Below are positions 1 through 9,660 of a stretch of 64,000 nt of DNA, piece after piece. The stretch covers positions 186,001-250,000 of the forward strand of contig CAJYGB010000022.1 of assembly GCA_913774355.1 (NCBI GenBank). The letters are read 5' to 3'. The notes below the pieces were generated by a model. The model saw nothing but the letters and a program-made list of their open reading frames with translations, did no database searches and was not told the DNA's origin. A program made the position numbers and the translations under genes. Numbering within the stretch: position 1 is the first letter of the stretch; each line of letters starts with the position of its first letter. Source of the stretch: an uncultured Chryseobacterium sp. GTDB taxonomy: Bacteria; Bacteroidota; Bacteroidia; Flavobacteriales; Weeksellaceae.

Positions 1-705
1 TTCTCAAAGGCCGATCAAAAACCTATTTACAGAAAGTTTGAGGTAGTCGGGATTTACAGAACGGATATTAAAATGATCGATGACCAGTTTGTACTGGGCG
101 GCATCAACCACGTCCGGAAGATCCAGGACATGAAGCCGGATGAGATCGGCGGACTGGATATTTTCTTTAAAAACGTGAACGATATCGACCGCAATATGCC
201 TGAAATCGAGAAACTCATCGGCTATAAAAACTACGCGGAAAAAGCAACGGAAAAATTCCCGCAGATTACCGACTGGATCAGCATTTTCGATACCAACATC
301 GCCCTGATTATCATTATTATGCTGATTGTGGTTGTCATCAATATTATTATGGTTCTTTTAATCCTGATCATTGAAAGAACAAATTCCATCGGTTTACTGA
401 AAACACTGGGTGCCAGCAACGCACAGATCAGAGCTACATTTATTAATTATACACTGATTATCATGATTCCCGGACTGCTCTACGGAAATGCCATCGGTTT
501 AGGATTAATTCTGATCCAAAAGTTTTTCGGAATCATCAAACTGAATCCGGAAAATTATTATGTCAGCACCGTTCCGGTAGATCTCAACCCGATTGCCATT
601 ATCTCCATTTCTCTCGGAATCCTTCTTATTTCCGGCCTTGCTCTCATAGTTCCGAGCTACCTGATCAGCAAGATATCTCCGGTGAAAGCGATTAAATATA
701 ATTAA
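1..705 (+). CDS. FtsX-family ABC transporter permease (C-terminal part)
   Basis: The frame is open from the first base of the window, so the gene starts upstream; 234 codons and the TAA stop are visible. Three strongly hydrophobic segments lie near visible residues 100-125, 148-170 and 200-225. Between the first two is the motif SIGLLKTLGASNAQI, typical of the cytoplasmic loop of FtsX/LolC/MacB permeases. The stretch before the first segment would be the end of the periplasmic domain. Such permeases work with an ATPase to extract lipoproteins or other envelope substrates; which one cannot be told from the fragment. No partner ATPase is in view. The family call is firm, the substrate is unknown. 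Confidence 0.85.
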   Translation, partial: FSKADQKPIYRKFEVVGIYRTDIKMIDDQFVLGGINHVRKIQDMKPDEIGGLDIFFKNVNDIDRNMPEIEKLIGYKNYAEKATEKFPQITDWISIFDTNIALIIIIMLIVVVINIIMVLLILIIERTNSIGLLKTLGASNAQIRATFINYTLIIMIPGLLYGNAIGLGLILIQKFFGIIKLNPENYYVSTVPVDLNPIAIISISLGILLISGLALIVPSYLISKISPVKAIKYN

Positions 706-905
706 AGGTGAAGAGTTAATGATCAATCGTCAATGGTGAATTTTGATGCGCAAGTTAATTTTAAAGTCATGAAAAATTAGCCATTGATTCGAAGAAATTC
801 ACTAATGACATTAAAGGAGAATAGTTAATTTTGCTCCAAAATTAAATTCTAGAGTCATTAAAAATTGATTATTGACCCGAAGAAATTGACCATTGATAAT
901 AAGCT
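706..905. repeat. Two degenerate copies of the 'caccattgac' intergenic repeat
   Basis: Two tandem blocks of roughly 100 bases (706-809 and 810-900) share the order gtcaatggtgaatttt, gatgcgcaag or a decayed form, a run like aaaaattag, then cgaagaaattca and a block like accattgat. The same order recurs, better preserved, at 39970-40262. No reading frame is convincing here. It looks like a family of dispersed non-coding repeats. Confidence 0.6.
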
Positions 906-1098
906 AACTTTTGCTGATTGATACTTTCGAATGGAGGTATTGAAATAAAAGGAATAAATTATGAATCTTACATTATCTCTCATAATTACGTAACATTATC
1001 ATAAATAATACGCTGAAGGTTTTGCATCTATCCTACAGGTTTACAGTTGCTTTGTGTTTTTAATGATATATCAGTTACGATTAATTATCCGAAAGCCG

Positions 1099-1106
1099 TA
1101 TCTTTG
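1099..1106 (+). promoter_or_regulatory. -7 promoter element of the cysteine synthase gene
   Basis: TATCTTTG matches the Bacteroidota -7 consensus TAnnTTTG and lies 21 bases before the start codon. No clear -33 TTTG is seen. Confidence 0.6.
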
Positions 1107-1127
1107 CATGTGCTTTAAAAAACATTT

Positions 1128-2111
1128 ATGAAATACGCAAACAACATCCTCGAAACCATCGGAAATACGCCATTGGTAAAGCTTAATAAAGTTTTAGGCG
1201 AAGATTTTCCTGCATTGGTTTTGGCGAAGGTGGAAACGTTCAATCCCGGGAACTCTGTGAAAGACAGAATGGCCCTGAAAATGATCGAAGATGCCGAGAA
1301 AGATGGAAGATTGAAACCCGGAGGAACCATTATTGAAGGAACATCCGGCAATACAGGGATGGGGTTGGCTCTGGCCGCAATCATCAAAGGTTACAAATGT
1401 ATCTTTGTAACCAACTCGAAACAGTCGAAAGAAAAATGTGATATACTCCGTGCCGTAGGCGCTGAAGTAATTGTATGTCCGACAGATGTAAAACCTACTG
1501 ATCCCCGTTCTTATTATTCCGTTTCCAAAAGACTGGCTAAAGAAACCGAAAACGGATGGTATGTGAATCAATACGACAATTTATCAAACCGGGCAGCGCA
1601 TTATGAATCTACGGCTCCTGAAATCTGGGAACAGACGGAAGGGAAACTAACGCATTTTGTAGTCGGAGCCGGTACGGGAGGTACGATTACAGGCTGCGGG
1701 AAATTTTTCAAGGAGAAAAATGAAAACATCAAAATCATCGGTGTTGATACTTACGGTTCTATCCTGAAAGAGATTCACGAAACCGGGGAAATCAAATTAG
1801 AAAACGCTTATACCTATATTACCGAAGGAATCGGAGAAGATATTCTTCCTGAAAACTACGATATGTCGGTGATCGATCATTTCGAAAAAGTAACGGATAA
1901 AGACGGTGCCATCTACGCCAGAAAACTGGCAAAGGAAGAAGGGATTTTCTGCGGGTATTCAGCTGGCAGTGCTATTGCTTCGATGGTTCAGATGAAAGAC
2001 CAGTTTACCAAAGATGATGTGATCGTGGTTCTTCTTCACGACCATGGTTCCCGCTATGTCGGAAAGATCTACAACGACGAGTGGATGAAGGAAATGGGCT
2101 GGCTGGATTAA
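1128..2111 (+). CDS. cysM: PLP-dependent cysteine synthase (CysM/CysK family)
   Basis: A 327-residue fold-type II PLP enzyme. The PLP lysine is K45 in PGNSVKDRM, the substrate-binding loop is GTSGNTGMG near residue 70, the phosphate-binding loop is GAGTGGTITG near 182, and a C-terminal GYSAGSA motif binds the PLP pyridine ring. The family makes L-cysteine from O-acetylserine (or an activated serine) and sulfide in the cytoplasm. There is no CBS or regulatory domain. The length fits CysM/CysK and also the catalytic core of cystathionine beta-synthase, so exact substrates are inferred. It is a single-gene unit with its own -7 element and a strong terminator. Confidence 0.9.
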   Translation: MKYANNILETIGNTPLVKLNKVLGEDFPALVLAKVETFNPGNSVKDRMALKMIEDAEKDGRLKPGGTIIEGTSGNTGMGLALAAIIKGYKCIFVTNSKQSKEKCDILRAVGAEVIVCPTDVKPTDPRSYYSVSKRLAKETENGWYVNQYDNLSNRAAHYESTAPEIWEQTEGKLTHFVVGAGTGGTITGCGKFFKEKNENIKIIGVDTYGSILKEIHETGEIKLENAYTYITEGIGEDILPENYDMSVIDHFEKVTDKDGAIYARKLAKEEGIFCGYSAGSAIASMVQMKDQFTKDDVIVVLLHDHGSRYVGKIYNDEWMKEMGWLD

Positions 2112-2132
2112 TTAATCAGATTCTATCATACA

Positions 2133-2167
2133 TAAAAACTCAGAGCTATTTGCTCTGAGTTTTTTTA
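2133..2167. terminator. Bidirectional terminator
   Basis: Stem aaactcagagc / gctctgagttt with a short loop, flanked by A-rich and T-rich runs on the two sides. It serves the cysteine synthase gene (+) and the convergent gene (-), whose stop codon it overlaps. Confidence 0.85.
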
Positions 2168-2692
2168 TTGAGTTATATTCTTTTTTAGGATCTGCTTTAA
2201 AAAACTGTAATCTTTCTCGCTCATCGATTTCCTCGGAAACATATAACTGTATTTTCCTTCAAGGATAATACATTCATTATTGCTTTGGGAATACTCAAAG
2301 TCCTTCCATTCACTGGTTTCTTTTTCGCCGCCGATATTGACCGTGAAAAAATTTTCGTCAAAACAAATTTCGTAGATGTTACAATTTTCAATCTTTGTTA
2401 AATAATGGTTTACCTGTTTTTTCCACCGGGACACCTTATTGATGCTTACCGAAAGGAAAACGGCACACAATAAAAACAGAAAGCTGACAAAATATAAAAT
2501 GCCTGCTTTTTCCTGTGTAAAATCGTTCCTGAAAATAAATACGATCAGCAAAATGGCTCCGATAACAATGGTTGTAATGGTTTTCCCCCTGGTAGTTGCC
2601 GAAAAAAATAAACTTCCCTGGTTACCATTAAAATATATTTCCTCGAAATCCTGTCTTTTCGGTTTTAGAATAATTATTTTTTCTTCGCTCAT
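2165..2692 (-). CDS. Two-TM membrane protein, YcxB-like
   Basis: About 175 residues from the chosen start MSEEKIIIL. Two adjacent membrane helices (about residues 38-55 and 65-83) are followed by a soluble C-terminal half with TSEWKDFEYSQSN and YMFPRKSMSE, the layout of YcxB-like proteins (a PH-like domain after a helical hairpin); the assignment rests on pattern only. An ATG 54 bases further upstream exists, but a -7 element (TAGTTTTG at 2710-2717) lies between the two ATGs, which favours the inner one. Function unknown. Confidence 0.65.
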   Translation of the reverse strand: MSEEKIIILKPKRQDFEEIYFNGNQGSLFFSATTRGKTITTIVIGAILLIVFIFRNDFTQEKAGILYFVSFLFLLCAVFLSVSINKVSRWKKQVNHYLTKIENCNIYEICFDENFFTVNIGGEKETSEWKDFEYSQSNNECIILEGKYSYMFPRKSMSEKDYSFLKQILKKNITQ

Positions 2693-2779
2693 ATGGATAT
2701 TTCTGAATACAAAACTAACGGAAAAATTCAGAATTTCCTCTTCCATTCAAAAGGATTACCATAAATTCATGAAACACAG

Positions 2780-2817
2780 AAACTTTAAACGCTAAACCTT
2801 AAACTTTAAACTTTAAA
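2780..2817. repeat. TTAAACT heptad repeat
   Basis: Degenerate tandem units of aactttaa (7-base period) end exactly at the stop codon of the next gene. A second array with the same unit sits at 45597-45646, also against the 3' end of a minus-strand gene. Confidence 0.65.
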
Positions 2818-3120
2818 CTACCCTTCCTCATATCTCCCGCTGATCAAAGACAGCTTATTCATCAGCTCCCGGTTCCTGTTTCTCAGGTCTTCCATTTTCT
2901 GAAGCATGCCGTGGATCACTTCCAGTCCCGGAAGATTAATGTCCAGATCGTAATGCCAGTTCGTCAATTTTTCAAAGACCGGAAGGTCTTCATACATCAG
3001 GTAACGGATCTCATTATCAGTATGTATCTTCAACAGGCCGGAATCTACCAGCTCATCAAAAAAAGTGATTTCAATATTGTATATTTTTACGAGTTCTTCC
3101 CGCGATATTCTTTCATTCAT
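2818..3120 (-). CDS. cbpM: CbpM-like chaperone modulator
   Basis: A 100-residue MerR-like protein beginning with MNERISREELVKIYNIE, continuing with the F-x-x-L-V-D-S-G-L-L helix typical of CbpM, and ending in a charged helix (about residues 70-95). In E. coli CbpM binds the J-domain of CbpA and blocks its action. Here the gene starts 3 bases after the cbpA-like stop codon, so the two are almost certainly co-transcribed, which supports the call. The C-terminal half is diverged. Confidence 0.8.
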   Translation of the reverse strand: MNERISREELVKIYNIEITFFDELVDSGLLKIHTDNEIRYLMYEDLPVFEKLTNWHYDLDINLPGLEVIHGMLQKMEDLRNRNRELMNKLSLISGRYEEG

Positions 3121-3123
3121 AAC

Positions 3124-4044
3124 CTAGGAATTTTTAAGTTGTTCAAAAAGTTCTTTCTGCTTATCCGTAAGATTCGTCGGCAATTTCACTTCGTAGGTCA
3201 CGAACAGATCACCGGACTGCCCTTCTTTCTTGTATACAGGGAAACCTTTGCCTTTCAACCGTACGGTCATACCGTTCTGGGTTTCCGGTTTTACTTTCAG
3301 GTTGACGCTTCCATTCAGGGTATTCACTTTTACGTCTCCCCCCAAAACAGCTGTATAGAGATCAATCGAAACTTTTGTTTTCAGATCATCACCAATTCTT
3401 TCGAAATCCGGATCAGCCGGGATATTAAAAGTAATATACAAATCTCCATTTGGCCCTCCATTATAACCAGGTTCACCATGGCCTTTCAGCTTGATCTGCT
3501 GACCGTCATACACACCTGCCGGAATGGTAATCCTTACTTTTTTACCGTTGATCTCGAAGGTCTGCGGATGTGTGGTGGCTGCGTCCCTTAAATTAAGATT
3601 CAGCTCCGCCTGAACATCCTGTCCTTTAAATTTCCCCGATGCGCTTCCCCGTGAACTTCGTCCAAAACCTCCGCCTGCTCCTCCAAACATACTTTGGAAA
3701 AAGTCTGAAAAATCTTCTCCATCTCCAAAATCGGCACCGGAAAATCCGCCTCCGAAGTTTCCTCCCTGATTTTGAGATTGTCTCTGCTGTTGTTGCTGGG
3801 CTTTTTCATATTCCTCGCCATGCTTCCAGTGCTCTCCGTATTTATCGTACTTGGCCCGGTTTTCGGGATTGCTGAGAACTTCATTGGCCTCGTTAAGTTC
3901 CTTGAATTTTCTTTCCGCTTCCTTGTCATCAGGATTAAGATCGGGATGGAGTTTTCTCGCCAGTTTGCGATATGCTTTCTTGATATCTTCCTGTGTTGCG
4001 CCTTTGTCTACGCCTAAAATTTTATAGTAATCTATATAAGCCAT
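3124..4044 (-). CDS. cbpA: DnaJ-class co-chaperone CbpA
   Basis: A 306-residue J-protein. The J-domain covers residues 4-70 with the HPD motif at 33-35. A Q-rich and Gly/Phe-rich linker follows (about 80-135), then the two beta-barrel C-terminal domains that hold client peptides. The four CxxCxGxG zinc repeats of true DnaJ are absent, which makes it CbpA-type. It should stimulate DnaK ATPase and deliver clients in the cytoplasm. It is the first gene of a two-gene operon with the CbpM-like modulator and is divergent from the DAACS transporter gene. Confidence 0.92.
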   Translation of the reverse strand: MAYIDYYKILGVDKGATQEDIKKAYRKLARKLHPDLNPDDKEAERKFKELNEANEVLSNPENRAKYDKYGEHWKHGEEYEKAQQQQQRQSQNQGGNFGGGFSGADFGDGEDFSDFFQSMFGGAGGGFGRSSRGSASGKFKGQDVQAELNLNLRDAATTHPQTFEINGKKVRITIPAGVYDGQQIKLKGHGEPGYNGGPNGDLYITFNIPADPDFERIGDDLKTKVSIDLYTAVLGGDVKVNTLNGSVNLKVKPETQNGMTVRLKGKGFPVYKKEGQSGDLFVTYEVKLPTNLTDKQKELFEQLKNS

Positions 4045-4115
4045 AGAAACAATTTTTTCTTAAAATTAACAAATTTGAGACCGAAAACAGCTGCGGGAAT
4101 ATTAAAAATTACTTC

Positions 4116-4123
4116 TATCTTTG
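4116..4123 (+). promoter_or_regulatory. -7 promoter element of the DAACS transporter gene
   Basis: TATCTTTG lies 15 bases before the ATG at 4139. It also excludes a TTG start at 4121, which would lie inside the promoter. Confidence 0.65.
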
Positions 4124-4138
4124 ATCAAAAAGCAACCC

Positions 4139-5338
4139 ATGAACCATGTTCTGAAAAATTACTCCGGAATTTTATTTCTTCTTCTCGGAATTACCATTGG
4201 CAGCATTATCGGAATCGTTGCGCCCGGGCTTGTGGTTTACCTGAAACCTTTGGGCGATATTTTCCTGAACCTGCTGTTCGTGAGCGTTGTCCCGCTGGTA
4301 TTTTTCGCCGTTTCGAATTCGATTGCCTCTTTGGAGCAGCAATCAAAGTTCGGAAAAATCATGTTTACGATGGTACTGACTTTCCTTTTTTTCATTCTCA
4401 CCGCAGCTGTTTTTACGATTGGAGCCGTCTATCTGTTTCCGGTGTCGGGTATTATGGGCAGCAGTGAGATTGTAGAAGCAACGGCAAGTGATGACAGTTG
4501 GGGCAGCAGGATTGTCGGTTTCTTTACCGTAGGCGAATTTACGCAGCTTTTTTCCAGGCAAAATATGCTTGCATTACTGATCTTTTCGTTTATGACAGGT
4601 TTTTCTGCCCGCAAGGCGGGAGAAAAAGGCCAGGTTTTCCGTTCATTTATTGCTTCAGGATATGAAGTTATGAAAGAGCTACTCCTGCTGATTATGAAGG
4701 TGGCTCCGATCGGGCTGGGTGCTTATTTCGCCTATCAGGTTGCTACGCTGGGACCTCAGCTTTTCGGGTTTTATGCCAAACCGCTTGGCCTGTATTATAT
4801 TGCGGGAGTGGTCTATTTCTTCGTGTTCTTTTCGCTGTATGCGTTTTTGGCCGATGGAAGAAACGGAGTAAAAAGCTTCTGGACCAACGCTCCGTTTCCG
4901 ACTTTAACCGCTTTGAGTACCTGCAGCAGCTTTGCGACGATGCCCGCCAATTTACAGGCTGCTTCAAAGATCGGTATTCCGAGCCAGATTTCAAATATCG
5001 TGATTCCGATCGGGACGACTTTGCATAAAAACGGTTCGTCGATGTCGTCAATTATTAAAATTTATGTTGCGTTCCTGATTATTGGAAGGGATTTCTTTGA
5101 TCCGATGAATTTGCTGCTTGCGTTAGGGATTACGGTTTTTGTAAGCATTGTAGCAGGTGGAATCCCGAACGGCGGCTACATCGGGGAGATGCTGATGATT
5201 TCGGTGTACCAGCTGCCTCAGGAAGCCATTCCGGCTGTGATGATCATCGGAACATTGGTAGATCCTTTAGCAACAGTTTTGAATGCGGTGGGACAATTGG
5301 TCGCTTCGATGTTTGTGAGTAGGTTTGTGAAGGTGTGA
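4139..5338 (+). CDS. Dicarboxylate/amino acid:cation symporter family (DAACS) protein
   Basis: About 399 residues starting MNHVLKNYSG, with the many-helix profile of GltP/DctA transporters and the helical-hairpin serines near SSFATMPANL. The family carries acidic amino acids or C4-dicarboxylates with sodium or protons. Key residues differ: where GltPh has NMDGT this protein has HKNGS, and in the last helix D-x-x-R-T-x-x-N-x-x-G-D is DPLATVLNAVGQ. The substrate-binding arginine and two sodium-ligand aspartates are therefore lost, and substrate and coupling ion cannot be assumed. It is a single gene with its own promoter. Confidence 0.88.
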   Translation: MNHVLKNYSGILFLLLGITIGSIIGIVAPGLVVYLKPLGDIFLNLLFVSVVPLVFFAVSNSIASLEQQSKFGKIMFTMVLTFLFFILTAAVFTIGAVYLFPVSGIMGSSEIVEATASDDSWGSRIVGFFTVGEFTQLFSRQNMLALLIFSFMTGFSARKAGEKGQVFRSFIASGYEVMKELLLLIMKVAPIGLGAYFAYQVATLGPQLFGFYAKPLGLYYIAGVVYFFVFFSLYAFLADGRNGVKSFWTNAPFPTLTALSTCSSFATMPANLQAASKIGIPSQISNIVIPIGTTLHKNGSSMSSIIKIYVAFLIIGRDFFDPMNLLLALGITVFVSIVAGGIPNGGYIGEMLMISVYQLPQEAIPAVMIIGTLVDPLATVLNAVGQLVASMFVSRFVKV

Positions 5339-5372
5339 TCTACTTATTTATATTAATTTCATTTAATTTACC

Positions 5373-5903
5373 ATGAATTCTTTTTACAAAAGTATCGGAC
5401 TCTATGACAGCTTAAATCTCAGTATTGAGATGGACGGATCTGAATTTACAGAAAGTCTTCGGAAAATCACTTATAAAACCAATACGACCTTCCTGTCATT
5501 AATTTCGGATAACGGAATTCCTACACGGTTTGAATACCGTGGAATAGTTAATCCGGATCATTTTACGATTAAGAAAAGAGCCTATTTTTTTGATTTTAAT
5601 GTAATTTATTCTGTAATCAAAGGAAATCTATCAAAAGAAAATGACAGAACTGTTATTACTGTAGAATTTGTTCCTTTTCTGCCTTATTTTCTTATGCTTA
5701 TTTGTATGATGCCTTCAATGATCTTTATTGCTCTACAATTTTTTAAAGAGGACGAAAATTTTATTCTTACCGCTTTGCCATTTATTCTCTTATTAATTCA
5801 GTATTTCGGATTAAAAAGAGCAATAAAAAAAGACAAATATGACTTTGAAAGGGAGTTATACTTCATTGCCCGGAAAAGCAATCATTTTAAGAGTATCCAA
5901 TAA
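5373..5903 (+). CDS. Hypothetical two-TM protein
   Basis: 176 residues, family not recognised. The N-terminal 100 residues are soluble and beta-rich. Two adjacent membrane helices follow (about 108-127 and 135-150), and a basic tail closes the protein. The layout (soluble N-terminus, then helical hairpin) is roughly the reverse of the YcxB-like gene at 2165. It starts 34 bases after the transporter gene and may be read through from it. It is convergent with the DUF779 gene, 9 bases away. Confidence 0.65.
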   Translation: MNSFYKSIGLYDSLNLSIEMDGSEFTESLRKITYKTNTTFLSLISDNGIPTRFEYRGIVNPDHFTIKKRAYFFDFNVIYSVIKGNLSKENDRTVITVEFVPFLPYFLMLICMMPSMIFIALQFFKEDENFILTALPFILLLIQYFGLKRAIKKDKYDFERELYFIARKSNHFKSIQ

Positions 5904-5912
5904 TCATTTAAA

Positions 5913-6296
5913 TCATTCACTCCGCTTCACCGGTTCCAGGTTTTTGAGTTCTTCGGGAGTAAAGAGCCTGTAAATAACCTTAAATGTTTTACCAAGAGGT
6001 GTTTCAAGAGAAAATCCGCCGGGTCCGAATCCGTCGGTCACATCCAGGGTAAAATGGGAATATTTCCAGTATTCAAAGAGATCTCGGTCGATCCAGAATT
6101 CGTGGTTATGGATCGTTCCGATCATAGCATCGTTCATTCTCGGGAAAAAGCCACCTTTCTCAAAACATTGCGGCTGGGTCCCTTCACAGCATCCTCCTGC
6201 CTGATAGAACATCAGATCGCCATATTTTTTTTCGAGTTCCCAGATTACTTCCAATGCTTTTTCTGTAACGGAAAGTCTTGCTATTTCAGTTTTCAT
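5913..6296 (-). CDS. DUF779 domain protein
   Basis: 127 residues. The DUF779 family is recognised by YQAGGCCEGTQPQCF near residue 32 and by GFGPGGFSLET near 89; the CC and following Cys could bind metal or form a redox centre, but this is not established. The family is usually encoded beside aldehyde dehydrogenases, and here the aldehyde and alcohol dehydrogenase genes lie next on the same strand. A role in aldehyde metabolism is an inference from that context. Confidence 0.85.
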   Translation of the reverse strand: MKTEIARLSVTEKALEVIWELEKKYGDLMFYQAGGCCEGTQPQCFEKGGFFPRMNDAMIGTIHNHEFWIDRDLFEYWKYSHFTLDVTDGFGPGGFSLETPLGKTFKVIYRLFTPEELKNLEPVKRSE

Positions 6297-6530
6297 AATT
6301 TCTTTTGTATTAATATTCTGCTATTCTTTTGTTTTATGGCAAAAAAACAAAAGTTGAAGACCCTTAAACTATGGCTACAAATGAATTTTATTCTGTAAAA
6401 ATCCTAAAATCTGCGCGAATTGAGCATTGATACTCCAAATAAATTTGTGTCGCACACAAACAATAGAATTTCCTTTTGTTCATTAAAATCATTTTTTTAA
6501 CACCTTCGTTTTATAAGTCTTTATAAAATT

Positions 6531-6562
6531 AAAAAAAGCTCGGCGAAATTTCATTTGCCGAA
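6531..6562 (-). terminator. Terminator after the alcohol dehydrogenase gene
   Basis: On the minus strand a stem tcggc / gccga, extended by aaat/attt with one bulge, is followed by a run of seven T. Confidence 0.75.
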
Positions 6563-6574
6563 CCATATATTATA

Positions 6575-7615
6575 TCACTGTTTTGCGCTTCCGGCAATAT
6601 CCAGGACAATCCTTCCATCGATCTGCCCTTTTTTCATTTTATCAAAAACATCATTGATATCCTCTAATTTTGCAGCAGTCACCGTTGCTTTCACCAATCC
6701 TTCATTGGCAAAATCCAGTGCTTCCTGAAGATCTTTTCTTGTCCCTACAATAGATCCTCTTACTGTAATCCGCTTAAGTACCGTTTCGAAGATCGGAAGC
6801 TCAAATGAGCCAGGAGGAAGCCCGTTTAGTGCAATGGTTCCTTTTCTCCTCAGAACATCAATCCCCTGTTTGAAAGCAATAGGAGAGACAGCTGTAATCA
6901 AGGCGCCGTGCATCCCGCCAACTTCTTTATGCAGGTATTCCCCGGGATCAGTATTTTTTGCATTGACGACCAAATCTGCACCCAATTTCTTGGCGAGTTC
7001 CAGCTTATCATCAGCAACATCAATAGCTGCCACATGCATTCCCATTGCTTTTGCATACTGCACCGCAACATGCCCCAATCCGCCGATACCAGAAATGGCC
7101 ACCCATTCTCCCGGTTTTGTTTCGGTTTCTTTTAATCCTTTATAAACGGTAACTCCCGCACAAAGGATCGGTGCAATTTCTAAAAAGTTGACATTATTTT
7201 TCAGGTGTCCCACATATCTTGAATCTGCAATTACATATTCTGCAAAGCCACCGTCTACACTGTAACCAACATTTTTCTGAGCTTCACAAAGTGTTTCCCA
7301 ACCGGTAATACAGTAGTCGCAGCATCCGCAGGCCGAATACAGCCACGGTACACCTACCGCATCTCCTTCTTTTACATAAGCTTCAGGTCCGCAGGCTACT
7401 ACAATCCCCACTCCTTCATGCCCCGGAATAAGCGGCATTTTGGGTTTTGCAGGCCAGTCGCCATCCACCGCATGAAGGTCCGTATGGCAAACACCACAGG
7501 CTATCACTTTTACCAGCACTTCATATCTTCCGGGTTCTCTTACCGGAACTTCATCTATTTTTAACGGCTGACCGTACCCTTGTACCACCGCCGCTTTCAT
7601 TGTTTTGGGGATCAT
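6575..7615 (-). CDS. adhP: Zinc-dependent alcohol dehydrogenase (AdhP-like)
   Basis: 346 residues of the medium-chain dehydrogenase family. The catalytic-zinc cysteine is C43 in CGVCHTDLH, with GHEGVG near residue 66. The structural-zinc cysteines are in CGCCDYC with a further C about 8 residues on. The NAD-binding motif [17 protein letters not shown] lies near residue 176. It interconverts primary alcohols and aldehydes in the cytoplasm. It follows the aldehyde dehydrogenase gene on the same strand across a 333-base spacer with a repeat element, so co-transcription is uncertain. A shorter start at MKAAVVQ is also possible. Confidence 0.93.
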   Translation of the reverse strand: MIPKTMKAAVVQGYGQPLKIDEVPVREPGRYEVLVKVIACGVCHTDLHAVDGDWPAKPKMPLIPGHEGVGIVVACGPEAYVKEGDAVGVPWLYSACGCCDYCITGWETLCEAQKNVGYSVDGGFAEYVIADSRYVGHLKNNVNFLEIAPILCAGVTVYKGLKETETKPGEWVAISGIGGLGHVAVQYAKAMGMHVAAIDVADDKLELAKKLGADLVVNAKNTDPGEYLHKEVGGMHGALITAVSPIAFKQGIDVLRRKGTIALNGLPPGSFELPIFETVLKRITVRGSIVGTRKDLQEALDFANEGLVKATVTAAKLEDINDVFDKMKKGQIDGRIVLDIAGSAKQ

Positions 7616-7818
7616 ATAAAATTATTTGAGTTAGTTTGAGTTAGTTTTTTTTGCAGGAGGCTCATCCGTTTTTTATTAACACCGGATATTTCAAGTTCGC
7701 AGACGTTTGACTCCATCGAACTTACATTCATCGGCTAATGGATTATCTTCTTTTTCATTTACCAAAATATGCCTGAGATTTATACCAAACCTCTGTATTT
7801 TTCAGAACAAAACGTATT

Positions 7819-7934
7819 GCGTGAGGGATAGGAAGGGGGCACGCCGAAGGCGGGCGTGCAAAGCACCGAAACGAAGTGGAGCCCTGGATAGCCCGACCGT
7901 TTCCCCGTTGCAAGACGGGGAAAACGGGCACGCC
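7819..7934. repeat. GC-rich two-hairpin repeat-like element
   Basis: This island in an AT-rich spacer has one hairpin with arms gcacgcc / ggcgtgc (7840-7859) and a second with tttccccgt / acggggaaa (7900-7922). The linker contains gcaccgaaacgaagtgga. It fills most of the 333-base gap between the two dehydrogenase genes; the rest of the gap shows nothing else. It resembles multicopy Chryseobacterium spacer elements from memory; only one copy is in this window. Confidence 0.5.
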
Positions 7935-7948
7935 ATCATTTATTAAAA

Positions 7949-9478
7949 TTAAAAGAAACCTAGTTTGTTCTTGTTATAAGAAATCAGCATGTTTTTGGTC
8001 TGACGGTAATGGTCGAGCATCATTTTATGGTTTTCACGCCCGATCCCGGACTGCTTATATCCTCCGAAAGGTGCACCTGCAGGATAAGAATGGTATTGGT
8101 TTACCCACACTCTTCCTGCTTGGATATGACGCGGAACATTGTACAGCTGGTGTGCATCCCTGGTCCAGACCCCTGCACCTAAACCATAAATGGTATCGTT
8201 AGCGATTTTTATGGCTTCTTCTTCATCTTTGAACGTGGTGAAAGCCAGTACCGGGCCGAAGATTTCCTCCTGGAAAATTCTCATCCTGTTGGAGCCTTTA
8301 AAGATCGTCGGCTGAATGTAATATCCGTTTTCCAGGCCTTCCCCAACATGATTCACATCACCACCTACCAATACTTCCGCACCTTCTTCTTTTCCTAATT
8401 TAATGTAAGAAAGGATTTTATCTTTCTGAATCTGAGAAGCCTGCGCTCCCATCATTACGGTTTTGTCCAGCGGATTTCCGACTTTAATAGCTTTTACCCT
8501 TTCAATGACTTTAGCAATGAAAGCATCGGCAATATCTTCCTGCACGAGCAGCCTTGAAGGACAGGTACAGATTTCTCCCTGATTCAGGGCAAAAAGAACA
8601 GCTCCCTCAATCGCTTTATCTAAAAATTCGTCGTCGGCATCCATCACGGAACTGAAGAACACATTCGGTGATTTTCCACCCAGCTCAAGGGTTACGGGAA
8701 TGATGTTTTCCGTAGCATACTGCATTACGAGACGACCGGTTGCCGTAGATCCTGTAAATGCAGCTTTCGCTACTTTTGGATTGGTTACCAGTGCTCTTCC
8801 CAGCTCTGCCCCGAAGCCGTTTACGATATTAACAACACCCGGAGGAAGCAAGTCACCTATTAATTCCATTAAAACCATAATGGAAATCGGCGTGCTTTCT
8901 GCCGGTTTCAAGACAACACAGTTTCCTGCTGCCAATGCCGGAGCCAGTTTCCATACGGCCATTAAGATCGGGAAATTCCACGGGATGATCTGCGCGATCA
9001 CACCCAGCGGTTCGTGTACAATAAGAGAAACGGTATCTTTATCCAGTTCGTTGTGAGATCCTTCTTCTGCTCTGATTACCGAGGCAAAATATCGGAAATG
9101 ATCGATCGCCAGCGGAATATCTGCCGCCAACGTTTCCCGTACCGCCTTTCCATTATCGATGGTTTCCACAGTGGCGATATATTCAAGATTCTGCTCGATC
9201 CGGTCGGCTATTTTATTCAAAATGATGCTTCTCTCGGTAGAAGAAGTATCCTTCCATGTTTCAAAAGCTTTGGTTGCTGCATTGACTGCAAGTTCCAGGT
9301 CTTCCTTGGAAGAATGCGCTGCCTGGGTGAAATTTTTACCGTTTACCGGAGAAACCACATCAAAATATTGTCCGTTCACCGGTGCGGTAAACTGGCCGTT
9401 AATGTAATTGTCGTATTTACTTTTGAATTCCGGCCATTGCAATAAAGTTCCGGATTGCTGTTGTGTTGTAGTGCTCAT
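7949..9478 (-). CDS. Aldehyde dehydrogenase (acetaldehyde type, ExaC/AldB-like)
   Basis: 509 residues. The catalytic cysteine lies in [13 protein letters not shown], the form typical of bacterial ExaC/AcoD/AldB acetaldehyde dehydrogenases. The general-base glutamate is in ELGGKSPN and the NAD pocket includes [17 protein letters not shown] and GSTATGR. It oxidises aldehydes to acids with NAD(P)+ in the cytoplasm. The gene is divergent from an AraC-type regulator across a 182-base spacer and is followed by the alcohol dehydrogenase and DUF779 genes, a block for short-chain alcohol or aldehyde turnover. Confidence 0.95.
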   Translation of the reverse strand: MSTTTQQQSGTLLQWPEFKSKYDNYINGQFTAPVNGQYFDVVSPVNGKNFTQAAHSSKEDLELAVNAATKAFETWKDTSSTERSIILNKIADRIEQNLEYIATVETIDNGKAVRETLAADIPLAIDHFRYFASVIRAEEGSHNELDKDTVSLIVHEPLGVIAQIIPWNFPILMAVWKLAPALAAGNCVVLKPAESTPISIMVLMELIGDLLPPGVVNIVNGFGAELGRALVTNPKVAKAAFTGSTATGRLVMQYATENIIPVTLELGGKSPNVFFSSVMDADDEFLDKAIEGAVLFALNQGEICTCPSRLLVQEDIADAFIAKVIERVKAIKVGNPLDKTVMMGAQASQIQKDKILSYIKLGKEEGAEVLVGGDVNHVGEGLENGYYIQPTIFKGSNRMRIFQEEIFGPVLAFTTFKDEEEAIKIANDTIYGLGAGVWTRDAHQLYNVPRHIQAGRVWVNQYHSYPAGAPFGGYKQSGIGRENHKMMLDHYRQTKNMLISYNKNKLGFF

Positions 9479-9623
9479 AATTCGTACAATTTTTAATTTT
9501 TATGTGTACCAAATTACACTTCCCCATGATATTCGGATAGCATAATCGTACAAAAAAACTTCAAAATCGTACACTACAATTATTTTTATGCTTTCATTAA
9601 CAAATTGGTGTGCAGATATTTTC

Positions 9624-9631
9624 TATATTTG
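9624..9631 (+). promoter_or_regulatory. -7 promoter element of the AraC regulator gene
   Basis: TATATTTG, with TTGG 16 bases upstream as a possible -33 element, lies 29 bases before the ATG. Confidence 0.55.
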
Positions 9632-9660
9632 GGTAAACAGGCACCGAAAAACGTTTAGAA

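Noticed and set aside
2439..2795. Plus-strand frame of 118 codons
   Set aside because: It is opposite the YcxB-like gene, whose two membrane helices and promoter are convincing; composition of this frame is that of an antisense shadow.
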